Below, piece by piece: positions 40,581-49,135 of a stretch of DNA of 64,000 bases (its first letter is position 1; every line of letters begins with the position of its first letter). The notes under the pieces were generated by a model. The model was not told where the DNA came from. It ran no database searches and saw only the letters and a list, made by a program, of their open reading frames with translations. The position numbers and the translations under genes were made by a program. Source of the stretch: Allobosea sp. (lineage in GTDB: Bacteria; Pseudomonadota; Alphaproteobacteria; Rhizobiales; Beijerinckiaceae); NCBI GenBank assembly GCA_024231975.1, contig JAAEQB010000005.1, positions 23,832 to 87,831 of the forward strand, in the 5' to 3' direction.

Positions 40581-40991
40581 ATGACCAAGATGATTTTCGT
40601 GAACCTGCCGGTGACGGAGCTGACGCGTGCCCAGGCCTTCTACGAGGCGCTCGGGTTCATCAACAATCCCCAGTTCAGCGACGACAACTCGGCCTGCATG
40701 GTCTGGAGCGAGGCGATCCATGTGATGCTGCTCACCCATGCCAAATGGCAGGGCTTCACCAGCCGCCCGATTCCGCCTGCGGGCATGAGCGAGGTGATGC
40801 TGGCGATCTCCTGCGACAGCCGCGAGGCGGTCGACCGGATGAACGAGGCGGCGGTGCGCCATGGCGGCACCGCTGACGTCAACCCGAAGCAGGATCTCGG
40901 CTTCCTGTTCAACCGCAGCCTCGCCGACCCCGACGGTCATGTCTGGGAGGCGATGTGGATGGACCCTGCGGCGATTCCGTCGGCGGACTGA
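40581..40991 (+). CDS. Single-domain VOC/glyoxalase-like protein
   Basis: 136 residues. Starts at the ATG at 40581, with AAGGAG at 40568-40573. VOC pattern: MIFVNLPVTELTRAQAFYEALGF at the start and SLADPDGHVWEAMWMDP at the end. The family includes metal-binding and thiol-transfer enzymes; the activity is unknown. Confidence 0.85.
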   Translation: MTKMIFVNLPVTELTRAQAFYEALGFINNPQFSDDNSACMVWSEAIHVMLLTHAKWQGFTSRPIPPAGMSEVMLAISCDSREAVDRMNEAAVRHGGTADVNPKQDLGFLFNRSLADPDGHVWEAMWMDPAAIPSAD

Positions 40992-41000
40992 GGCGACGTT

Positions 41001-41785
41001 TCAGCGCGAGACGTCGACGACTACGCGGCCGCGGACCTGGCCGGCGACGATCTGCCCGGCCAGCTCCGGCAGGCGCGACATCGGCTCGATCCGGCTGATG
41101 GCGCGCAGGGCGTCTCGGTCGAGGTTGCGCGCCAGCCGCGCCCAGGCACGTTCGCACTTGGCATGCGGCCATGACGGAATCGACGCCGATCAGGGCCACG
41201 CCGCGCAGGATATGCGGCAGCACGGTCGCCGGGAGATCGGCGCCCCCGGCCAGCCCGCAGGCGGTGACGGCCGCGCCGTAGCGGGTCTGCGACAGGACCG
41301 TGGCGAGCGTCTGGCTGCCGACCGCGTCGACGGCGCCGCTCCAGCGCTCCTTCTGCAGGGGCGCGCCTTTCTCTGCCAGGGCGGTCCGTTCGACGAAGGC
41401 GCTCGCACCCAGCCCGCGCAGATAGTCATGGGTCTCGGGACGCCCCGTCGCGGCGGTGACGGCGTAGCCGCGCGCCGCGAGCAGGGCGATGGCGGTCGAG
41501 CCGACGCCGCCGGCAGCACCCGTGACCAATACCTCGCCGTTGCCGGGGCGGATCGAGCCCCGGTCCTCGATCGCATCGACGCAGAGGGCTGCCGTATAGC
41601 CGGCCGTGCCGATCGCCATCGCCTATCGACCCCCTCGGGCAAGCGCGTCAGGCAGTCCGGCTTCAGCCGCTGATAGCGCGCATAGCCGCCCCATTCGGTC
41701 TCCGAGAGGCCCCAGCCGTTGACGACGACCTTGTCGCCCGGTTTCCAGTCCGGCGAGCGCGATTCCATGACGATGCCGGTGAACC
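41001..41785 (-). pseudogene. Degraded AcuI/YhdH-type quinone oxidoreductase (acrylyl-CoA reductase family)
   Basis: Remnant of an NADPH-dependent medium-chain reductase. In order one can read FTGIVMESRSPDWKPGDKVVVNGWG and LPEGVD in one frame, then MAIGTAGYTAALCV through GVALIGVDSVMAA in a second, then RAWARLARNL through GRVVVDVSR and the stop at 41001 in a third. So there are frameshifts near 41625 and near 41175. About 70 N-terminal residues are missing: homology ends at about 41785. Two shifts plus truncation make it non-functional. An in-frame GTG or ATG could still express fragments. Confidence 0.88.
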
Positions 41786-41800
41786 GGCAACGGCCTGACG

Positions 41801-42085
41801 GTGATTCTGCGAAACGAGTACACGCTTGAAGAGGAGACGCGGGAGGTCGACCAGGTCGTGAGCGATCACGGCACGCTTCCGAACAATGAACTCCATCTCG
41901 AGCTGAAATCACATCCTCGGAATGGCGGGGCGGTCGACAATCGCGCTTTGATCGAGGGCTGGTCGCAGACGACCGTTACAAATCCGGACGGCAAGTACAT
42001 GTTGTTTCGCGTAGGTGATGCCGTCGCCAGCCGCAATATTCATGCAGCTATCTATGACAGCCTCCGGTTGTGCAGGGATTTTTAG
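41801..42085 (+). pseudogene. C-terminal fragment of an NADH:flavin oxidoreductase (Old Yellow Enzyme-type with FAD domain)
   Basis: About 95 residues: VILRNEYTLEEETREVDQVVSD then KYMLFRVGDAVASRNIHAAIYDSLRLCRDF. The GDAVASRNIHAAI ending is the FAD/NAD domain C-terminus of OYE-type oxidoreductases such as trimethylamine or N-methylproline demethylases. The N-terminal several hundred residues are absent, and homology begins at the same point where the opposite-strand acuI remnant ends. No ribosome-binding site. Confidence 0.7.
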
Positions 42086-42304
42086 GTTAAAGGTCAAGCC
42101 TGTTTCATGCGTAGTCTGTTGTTCGAATACGGCCTGCTTAGCATCGGGCGCCGCGTTTTGAGGCTTTCCGATATGACACGCCTTCGATGATGAGAGCCGG
42201 AAAAAGCTCGGTCGTTAACCGCTCCGAGCTCTACATTAACGGATCAGTAGTCAATCAATGCTTGGCTTCCGCAGAAGCATGAACCTTGAACGCAGGGGCA
42301 GTGG

Positions 42305-44140
42305 ATGCGGTTTTTCCCAGGGGCCGGCTCGCAGGCGACGGCTGAAGCTGCATCCATCCGACGCTGGCAGGCAGTCATCGAATTCGACCTCGACGGCCGA
42401 ATCCTGGACGCGAACGAGATCTTCCTGAAAGCAGTCGGCTACGCGCGCAGCGAGGTTGTGGGCAAGCATCATTCAATGTTCGTTCCAGCGCAGGAGCGCG
42501 ATAGCGAGGCCTATCGAAGCTTCTGGCAGGGCCTGAAACAGGGGCAGGCGTTGCAGGCGCAGTTTGCCCGGGTCGCCAAGGATGGCAACCGCATTTGGCT
42601 GCAGGCGACCTATACGCCGATCTGCGGGCGCGGAGGTGGTCAGCCCTTCAAGGTCATCAAATATGCGACCGATATAACCGACATCAAGGAAGCGATGTCG
42701 AATGCACAGGGCCAGATCGCGGCGATCGGCAAGTCGCAAGCCGTGATCGAGTTCGATCTTTCGGGCAACATCCTGGGCGCAAACGACAATTTCTTGCGGG
42801 CGCTGGGTTATACCCTCGACGAGATCAAGGGCAGGCACCATTCGATGTTCGTCGAGCCCAGCGAGCGCAACGGTGACGCCTATGCCCGCTTCTGGCAGAA
42901 GCTCGGCCGCGGCGAATATGACGACGGCCAATATCTGCGGATCGGGAAGGGCGGACGCAAGGTCTGGATCCAGGCATCCTACAATCCGATCGTCGATGCC
43001 CTCGGCCAAGTCTGCAAGGTGGTGAAGTTCGCGACCGACATCACCGCCAACAAGCAGGCGGAGATCGCCCTTCGCCAGGCGGTGGAGGAAACGCGCACCG
43101 TCATTGCCGCGACGCAGGCCAAGAATCTGACGCAGCGTGTTCCGCTCGACGGCAAGACCGGTGAGATCGGAGAGCTCTGCCAGGGCGTCAACGAATTGGT
43201 CGACTCCTTCGGCGCGATCATCCGCGTCGTCAGCGAGATTTCGGCGCGGGTGGCTGCCGGGTCGCTGCGCATCGGCTCCGACAGCAAGGACCTCGCCCAG
43301 CGCACCGAGGAGCAGGCCTCCTCGCTCGAGGAGACGGCAGCGACCACGGAAGAGCTCGCCGCTTCGGTCAAGCAGAGCTATGAGCGAGCTCGCGAGGCTG
43401 CGGGCCTGGGGGCTCTTGCCGACGCAGCGGCCAATCGCGGCGGCAAGATCGTCACCGATGCCGTGACCGCGATGGAACGGATCGAGAAGGCCTCCAACGA
43501 TATCGGCGAGATCATCCGCGTGATCGACGACATCGCTTTCCAGACTAACCTTCTCGCGCTCAATGCCGCGGTTGAGGCGGCCCGCGCCGGAGATGCCGGC
43601 AAGGGCTTCGCCGTGGTCGCCAGCGAAGTCCGGACGCTGGCGCAACGATCGGCCGAAGCCGCCAACGACATCAAGAAGCTGATCTCGAACTCGACGCAGG
43701 AGGTTGGAGAGGGGGTCAGGCTGGTCAACGAGGCCGGCTCGTCGCTCGCCGAGATCGTGCGCTCCTCGACCAGCGTCGCATCAGCCTTGACCGACATCAC
43801 CAGCGCCTCGCGCGAGCAGGCCAACGGCATCGAGGAGGTCGCGAAGGTCGTCGCGCATATGGACGAGATGACCCAGCGCAATTCCTCGATGGCAGAGCAG
43901 AGCGCGGGGGTCGCAGCCGAACTCCAGCGGGCGACCGAAGCGCTGCAGAAGATGGTTCAGGATTTCTCTGTCGCGCCTTCGAGAGACGGGAAGGGCGAAA
44001 GCGATCTCGCCGGCAGTTTCGCCGCACAGCTGCGCCAATCGGCTTCGCATATGGCGTCAGTCTTGCCGAGAACGGCAAGGCCTAGGCAAAGCCCGAAGCT
44101 GGCGGCGGGGAGCGCTGCTCGCGGGGGGAACGAATTCTGA
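42305..44140 (+). CDS. Soluble methyl-accepting chemotaxis protein with two PAS domains
   Basis: 611 residues, no membrane helix. PAS 1 at about 20-130 and PAS 2 at about 140-255 are near-duplicates (IEFDLDGRILDANEIFLKAVGY and IEFDLSGNILGANDNFLRALGY). A HAMP-like stretch follows, then the signalling domain (about 330-560) with the hairpin tip DIAFQTNLLALNAAVEAARAGDAGKGFAVVASEVR. It resembles Aer-type cytoplasmic energy or redox receptors, but neither a flavin nor a heme ligand is obvious. No che genes adjoin it. Confidence 0.93.
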   Translation: MRFFPGAGSQATAEAASIRRWQAVIEFDLDGRILDANEIFLKAVGYARSEVVGKHHSMFVPAQERDSEAYRSFWQGLKQGQALQAQFARVAKDGNRIWLQATYTPICGRGGGQPFKVIKYATDITDIKEAMSNAQGQIAAIGKSQAVIEFDLSGNILGANDNFLRALGYTLDEIKGRHHSMFVEPSERNGDAYARFWQKLGRGEYDDGQYLRIGKGGRKVWIQASYNPIVDALGQVCKVVKFATDITANKQAEIALRQAVEETRTVIAATQAKNLTQRVPLDGKTGEIGELCQGVNELVDSFGAIIRVVSEISARVAAGSLRIGSDSKDLAQRTEEQASSLEETAATTEELAASVKQSYERAREAAGLGALADAAANRGGKIVTDAVTAMERIEKASNDIGEIIRVIDDIAFQTNLLALNAAVEAARAGDAGKGFAVVASEVRTLAQRSAEAANDIKKLISNSTQEVGEGVRLVNEAGSSLAEIVRSSTSVASALTDITSASREQANGIEEVAKVVAHMDEMTQRNSSMAEQSAGVAAELQRATEALQKMVQDFSVAPSRDGKGESDLAGSFAAQLRQSASHMASVLPRTARPRQSPKLAAGSAARGGNEF

Positions 44141-44305
44141 GATGAGTTCTGGAGCTTGAGGGTGCCACAACGGTGTCCTCAAGGCTGGGGGGCTCCGCAA
44201 GACAGACGGAGGGAGCACATAACGGCGCCGTTGGGACCGCTCCTCAAGTCCACCTAGGCCGGCCCTCTGGCAGACAGCAAGCGGCATCTGTATCGGTGCC
44301 GCAAG

Positions 44306-44328
44306 GAGCCAATTCCGGGCATTGGCTC
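44306..44328. repeat. Hairpin between the chemoreceptor and the ABC permease
   Basis: GAGCCAAT and ATTGGCTC form an 8-bp perfect stem around a 7-nt loop, between convergent genes. There is no U-run, so it is not a standard intrinsic terminator. An AACGGCGCCGTT palindrome lies nearby. The rest of 44141-44424 holds no gene. Confidence 0.45.
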
Positions 44329-44424
44329 ACGATCCTCAAACAGACGTTCCGCGGACGGGGCAGGACATCGAACGCCTAAGGTAGATGCGCCATACGGTGG
44401 TAAAGAACTCCGCTGCCGCCGGCA

Positions 44425-45141
44425 TCAGGCAGGCACGACTTGTGTCGTACCTCGCGGCAGAGGGGAGGCTTCATCGGCTCCCGTCAAATGCCGGGTGAAA
44501 TATTGCTCGCAGCGACGCCCGGCGAGAGAAATTAGCCAGCACAGCACGAAATAGATGACGAGCAGGAAGCCGTAGACGAGATAGGCCGGGCTGCCGCCTC
44601 GCACGAGCGTGGTCTGCTCGATGATGACCTGGCCCGCGCGGAAGACCTCTTCCACTCCGATCACAGCGCCGAGCGAGCTCGCCTGCACGAGGCTCGTCAC
44701 CAGGCTGACATAGGGCGGGATGATCACCGGCATCGCCTGCGGCAGGGTGACCAGCACGAGCTTTCGCCAGCCCCGCAGGCCGAAGGCGTCGGCGGCCTCA
44801 TGCTGGCCTTTCGGAACGGATGCCAGGCCGGCGCGGATGATGTGTGCGCCGTTGGCGCCGCCCCAGAGCGAGATGCTGAGTGCGCTCGACCAGAAGGGAT
44901 TGAGCGAGATACCGGCCTTCGGCAGGACGAAATAAGCCAGCAGCACGGTGACCATCAGCGGGGTGTCGCGCAAGCACTCGACGAGGCCGTAGACCAGCCC
45001 CGCCAGGACCCGGGAGCGCGCCGAAAGGGCAGCCGCGAACAGGATGGCACACAGCGTTGCGCCCGCCGTCAGCACCAGCGACAGCAGCAGGGTATTGGCG
45101 AAGCCCGCCAACAGGAAGCTCCGGAACTCGACGAGGAGCAT
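44425..45141 (-). CDS. Polar amino-acid-type ABC importer permease
   Basis: 238 residues, HisM/GlnP family, with four to five membrane segments and the ATPase-contact EAA loop EAADAFGLRGWRKLVLVTLPQAMPVIIP. It starts 2 bp after the stop of the other permease gene. No ATPase gene follows. Confidence 0.9.
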   Translation of the reverse strand: MLLVEFRSFLLAGFANTLLLSLVLTAGATLCAILFAAALSARSRVLAGLVYGLVECLRDTPLMVTVLLAYFVLPKAGISLNPFWSSALSISLWGGANGAHIIRAGLASVPKGQHEAADAFGLRGWRKLVLVTLPQAMPVIIPPYVSLVTSLVQASSLGAVIGVEEVFRAGQVIIEQTTLVRGGSPAYLVYGFLLVIYFVLCWLISLAGRRCEQYFTRHLTGADEASPLPRGTTQVVPA

Positions 45142-45143
45142 GG

Positions 45144-45803
45144 TCAGCGTTCCGCGAAAGGACGGTCGAGCCGGCGCTCGACCAGCTTGGCCAGTCCAGC
45201 CAACACGAAGACGCAGAACAGGTAGATCACGCAGATCGTCGCGAACATCTCGACGGCGCGGAACTCATAGGCGATGCGGTCGACGGCGACGAAGGTCAGC
45301 TCCACGAGCCCGATCGCCTGCAGGTAGGCCGAATTCTTGAAGGTCGAGACGACGGTGTTCATGGCGGGCGGCAGGGCGGCCCGCGCGGCGATCGGCAGGA
45401 CGACGAGAATCCCATGCTGCCAGCGCTTCAGACCGAGAGCGACCGATGCGTCGCGGATGCCCGGCGCGACCGAGGCGAGCCCCGCGCGCATATTCTCGAT
45501 TTGGAACGCCGTGGCCCAGACCGTCAGGGCGATGACGCCGGACCAGAACACCGAAAAGCGGATGCCGAGGCTCGGCAGGCCGAAGAAGATGAAGAAGATT
45601 TGCACCAGCAGCGGCGTGCCGCGGATGAATTCGACGTAGCCGACGATGAGTTGCCGAAGGAGCGCATGGCCGCTGGTGCGCAAGGCCGCACCCAGGGCCC
45701 CGAGCAGGAGAGACAGGCTGATCGACAGCGCGCTGACCATCAGGGTCATCTTCAGACCCTTCATCAGGTCCGGTAGCGCGCCGAGGATATAGTCGAGGTC
45801 CAT
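45144..45803 (-). CDS. Polar amino-acid-type ABC importer permease
   Basis: 219 residues, HisQ/GlnP family. Membrane segments and the EAA-type loop RDASVALGLKRWQHGILVVLPIAARAALPPAMN are evident; FIRGTPLLVQIFFIFFGLP is the family signature. It forms a permease heterodimer with the downstream gene. The ATG follows the binding-protein gene by 66 bp. Confidence 0.9.
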   Translation of the reverse strand: MDLDYILGALPDLMKGLKMTLMVSALSISLSLLLGALGAALRTSGHALLRQLIVGYVEFIRGTPLLVQIFFIFFGLPSLGIRFSVFWSGVIALTVWATAFQIENMRAGLASVAPGIRDASVALGLKRWQHGILVVLPIAARAALPPAMNTVVSTFKNSAYLQAIGLVELTFVAVDRIAYEFRAVEMFATICVIYLFCVFVLAGLAKLVERRLDRPFAER

Positions 45804-45869
45804 GGTGTCTCCCCAGGCGGACCAGCGAACGGCGCGCCGGCGACGGTCCTCCCGCCGGCACGCCTGCCG

Positions 45870-46715
45870 TCAGTTCGAAGGTGGCGGGGTCTCGAATGAG
45901 CGGATCATCTGCGCCTGCAGATTGGCATCCGCGACATGGGCCTTCACCGCCTTCGAGAGCAGGCCTTCTTCCTTCATCCGCGCGAGAGCCGCATCGACGA
46001 AGGCCTTCATCTCAGCCTCGCCTTTGCGAATGCCGACGCCGTTGAAGCCGAGGTCGACCTCGCCCTTGAGCACGCGCAGATTGGGATAGTTGCCCAGCAG
46101 CAGTGCCATCGTCGTGCCGTCGGTGACGTAAGCGTCTGCGCGGCCCTGGAACAGCGCCTGCAGGCTGTCCGAGGCGGTGTTGAGCTGCACGAACTGAACG
46201 TCCGGAATATTGGCGCGCAACCAGTTGATCTGATTGCCGCCCTTCACAATCAGGATCGACTTGCCCTTGAGCTCGGCGAGGCTCTGCACCGGGCTGTCCT
46301 TCAGCACGGCGACGTTGCTGCTGCCCCAATAATAGATCGTCGAGTAATCGATCACCTGCTCGCGGGGCGGTGTGCGGCCCAGCGTTGCCACGAGCAGATC
46401 GATCTTGCGACCGGTCAGGGAAGGGATGCGCGCATCCGTGGTGACACAGGTCAGCTCCGCCTTGTCGGCCGAGCCGAGCGCGTAGACGCCGAGCTGCTTT
46501 GCGATATCGATTTCGATGCCGACCGGCTTGCCGTCGGCGGCCGACTGGCCGAAGGGCGGCGCGTCGCAGCGAACGCCGATGCGCAGCGTGCCGGCGTCCT
46601 TGACCGCCTTGGGCAGCGGCGGCAGCGATTGGGCCTGTGCTGCGGCCACTCCCCACAGCCCGGACGATAGCACGAGCGACGCCAGCATGGTCCTGAACGA
46701 AAGTTTCGTCGTCAT
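45870..46715 (-). CDS. Amino-acid-type periplasmic binding protein
   Basis: 281 residues: signal peptide MTTKLSFRTMLASLVLSSGLWGVAAAQAQ, then KDAGTLRIGVRCDAPPFGQ and VGIEIDIAKQL, the usual start of family 3 solute receptors. GAGAGGGATATG provides a good start at 46715; the longer frame to 47531 is antisense to the DAO gene and rejected. First of the three importer genes. Confidence 0.9.
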   Translation of the reverse strand: MTTKLSFRTMLASLVLSSGLWGVAAAQAQSLPPLPKAVKDAGTLRIGVRCDAPPFGQSAADGKPVGIEIDIAKQLGVYALGSADKAELTCVTTDARIPSLTGRKIDLLVATLGRTPPREQVIDYSTIYYWGSSNVAVLKDSPVQSLAELKGKSILIVKGGNQINWLRANIPDVQFVQLNTASDSLQALFQGRADAYVTDGTTMALLLGNYPNLRVLKGEVDLGFNGVGIRKGEAEMKAFVDAALARMKEEGLLSKAVKAHVADANLQAQMIRSFETPPPSN

Positions 46716-46828
46716 ATCCCTCTCCTCTTTTGCTTTTATGGTTCGTTCGCAACGAGCGATGAGCGTCGGCTCGCGACCCTTCCGCCCGGCAGATCTCGGC
46801 AATGCGGACCGGCCGGGCGAGATCGGCA

Positions 46829-47980
46829 TCAGGCGTCGACCAGGGGCCGGGCGGCCGCCTTGAAGCGGCCGGACCGGAACTCGTCCAGCAGCGGGCTGAG
46901 GCGGCCATTGGCGATCTCGTCCGCCAGGAGCTCCCCCACGATCAACCCGAGCGTAGCGCCGCTGTGGCTGAACGCGACGAAGCACGAGCCGATCCCGTCC
47001 AGCGCGCCGAGGACCGGCTCGCCGTCGCCCGGGATGGGCTTGCGCCCTGCGCCATAGGAGCCGAAGGCCAGCTTCGGATTGCCGGCCAGCACGGCGGAGG
47101 CCTCCCGCAGCAGGCCCTCGATCGTCTCCTGCTGCACGGCGAAGCTGCCGTCCGCGTTGACGCGCATCTCCTCCTCGGACCAGGCGGAGTCGAGCACCAG
47201 CGCGCCGTCGGGCGTCGGCCGCATGGCGACGCGCGGCGTGTTCAGGACGGCCCGGAGCGGCGTCTGCACGGGCGCCGTCTTGACCAGAAGCCCGATCGGC
47301 GACGCATCGGGAATCGCGACACCGAGATCGGCGGCCAGGGCGGGCGTCCAGGGGCCGGTCGCGATCAGGCAGGCATCGGCTTCGAACAGACGGCCATCGG
47401 CGGCCCTCGCGCCACGAGCGAGCCCGTTGCGGACGAGCGGCGATGCGGCGCCGGCATTCTCGACGATCTCGCCGCCTCGCCCGCGAAGCTCCGTGGCCAG
47501 CAGGTCGATCAGCGCCGGGAGATCGACCCAACCCTCGCCGGGATTGAACAGGGCGCCCTGCAGCGCGATTGCCCGCGCATCGACGCCGGGCGTGACGGCC
47601 GCGACTTGGTCGGGGGCCAGACGCATCACGTCGTAGCCGATAGCCCGTTCATGCGCCTCGGCGGCGTCGATCGCATTCGACGCGTCGTCGGCGTCCCAGG
47701 TTAGGCCGCCGTCGAAACGCAGCCACGGGGCCTGCGGATGCCGTGCCGCGAGCGTTCGGTAGCGATCGATGCCGGCCATCCGCAGGCGGTGATAGGCGGC
47801 CGAGCGGAACCGGGCGGAGTTGAGCCATGAGAGCGATCGGCCCGAGGCACCGCTGCCGAGCAAACCGTCGGTGACGAGCGTGACGCGTGATCCCTGGCGC
47901 ACGAGATGCAGCGCCGTGGAGACGCCGAAGATGCCCCCTCCGATGATGACGACGCTCGGGCGGTCTGGAGACGGTCTCAC
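46829..47980 (-). CDS. DAO-type FAD-dependent amine/amino-acid oxidoreductase
   Basis: 383 residues with the dinucleotide motif VVIIGGGIFGVSTALHLVRQG at the start and the C-terminal FAD segment SHSGATLGLIVGELLADEI. Related to glycine/sarcosine oxidases and D-amino-acid dehydrogenases. Co-oriented with the amino-acid-type importer 113 bp downstream, so the importer substrate is probably its amine or amino-acid substrate. Confidence 0.88.
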   Translation of the reverse strand: MRPSPDRPSVVIIGGGIFGVSTALHLVRQGSRVTLVTDGLLGSGASGRSLSWLNSARFRSAAYHRLRMAGIDRYRTLAARHPQAPWLRFDGGLTWDADDASNAIDAAEAHERAIGYDVMRLAPDQVAAVTPGVDARAIALQGALFNPGEGWVDLPALIDLLATELRGRGGEIVENAGAASPLVRNGLARGARAADGRLFEADACLIATGPWTPALAADLGVAIPDASPIGLLVKTAPVQTPLRAVLNTPRVAMRPTPDGALVLDSAWSEEEMRVNADGSFAVQQETIEGLLREASAVLAGNPKLAFGSYGAGRKPIPGDGEPVLGALDGIGSCFVAFSHSGATLGLIVGELLADEIANGRLSPLLDEFRSGRFKAAARPLVDA

Positions 47981-48022
47981 GAGGTTTCTCTCTGCTTCAG
48001 ACGAGACGGGTGGCGGGACGGT

Positions 48023-49030
48023 TCACGGCGCTTCCCAGGCGCCGGAGCGCGCCGAGCGGAAGAGAGCGTCGATGGTACGCATGTTGGCCACGGCGTCGGC
48101 CATCGTCGCGGCCAGCGGCTCCTCGCCGAGCACAGCGCGCGAGAAGGCGTCGCATTGCAGCGCGTACTGGTCGCAGGCGGGCAGGGTGATCCGCTCCCGG
48201 CCGCTGCCGGCGAGGTCGCTGCCGTCGTCGACGACGACCGTCGCATCGGCGGCCTTGGGCGCGTTGAAGGGTATCTCGACCTCGATACGGCCACGCGTTC
48301 CGAGAATCTGCACACGCTGGCACGGCACGAGCTGCGTAGCGCAGGTGAAAGTGAGCTGCCGCCCTTGCGAAAACGCCAGCAGGCCGCTCGTGATGCAGTC
48401 GGTTCCCATGACCGGATCTGTAGTGACGAGCGCAATGGCCCGCTCCGGCTCGGCGCCGAAGATGTATCGCGCGGTGTTGATGGCGTAGCAGCCGACATCG
48501 TACAGACCGCCGCCGCCGATATCGCGCTGGTTTCGGACATTCGCAGGGTCGGTGAGATAATAGGAAAAGATCGTCTGCATCGCGCGCACCTCGCCGATGC
48601 GGCCGCTCAGGGTGATCTCGCGCGCCTGCCGCCACTGCGGATGGAAGCGCACCATGAAGGCTTCCATGACCAGCCGGCCCGTGCGCTCTGAGGCGGAGGC
48701 GATCTTGCGGGCCTCGGCGGCGTCGAGCGCGATCGGCTTCTCGCACAGGACGTGCTTGCCGGCCTCCAGCGCCCTGATCGTCCAGGGCGCGTGCAGATGG
48801 TTGGGCAGTGGATTGTAGATCGCCTCGACGTCCGGGTCCGCGAGCAGGGCCTCGTAGGACCCATAGGCCGCGGCAATGCCGAAATCATGGGCCGTGGCGC
48901 GGGCGCGTTCCTCGTCGCGCGACGCAATGGCGGCGAGCTCGCAACGCTCGCTCGCCAGCATGGCGGGAATGACATGCTTGCGCGCGATGTTCGCCGCGCC
49001 GAGCACGCCCCACTTCAGCCTGCGCACCAT
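48023..49030 (-). CDS. Gfo/Idh/MocA-family oxidoreductase
   Basis: 335 residues: N-terminal Rossmann fold (LKWGVLGAANIARKHVIPAM), the AIYNPLPNHLHAPWTIRALEAGKHVLCEKPIA motif with the catalytic-site Lys of EKP, and GGGLYDVGCYAINTARYIFG. The family oxidises sugars, inositols or dihydrodiols. First gene of the leftward group and divergent from a LacI regulator; the 16-bp palindromic operator lies 32 bp upstream of its ATG. Confidence 0.92.
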   Translation of the reverse strand: MVRRLKWGVLGAANIARKHVIPAMLASERCELAAIASRDEERARATAHDFGIAAAYGSYEALLADPDVEAIYNPLPNHLHAPWTIRALEAGKHVLCEKPIALDAAEARKIASASERTGRLVMEAFMVRFHPQWRQAREITLSGRIGEVRAMQTIFSYYLTDPANVRNQRDIGGGGLYDVGCYAINTARYIFGAEPERAIALVTTDPVMGTDCITSGLLAFSQGRQLTFTCATQLVPCQRVQILGTRGRIEVEIPFNAPKAADATVVVDDGSDLAGSGRERITLPACDQYALQCDAFSRAVLGEEPLAATMADAVANMRTIDALFRSARSGAWEAP

Positions 49031-49061
49031 GACTTTCGCCCCTTACGATGCTAAAGCGATA

Positions 49062-49077
49062 ATGAGACCGGTCTCAT
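49062..49077. promoter_or_regulatory. LacI-family operator
   Basis: ATGAGACCGGTCTCAT, a perfect 16-bp palindrome with a central CG, as LacI-family operators have. It sits in the 105-bp space between the divergent Gfo/Idh/MocA and LacI genes. Confidence 0.75.
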
Positions 49078-49135
49078 CTGTCAATCACCGCCGTTTCGCG
49101 TTGCGATCGTCGGGTAGCGGAACTAAGGCGGACCC

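Noticed and set aside
42200..42300. TTAA elements upstream of the chemoreceptor as a CtrA box
   Set aside because: The two TTAA elements are about 18 bp apart, not 7, so they do not form a full site.
44306..44328. Hairpin as an intrinsic terminator
   Set aside because: There is no U-run after the stem on either strand.
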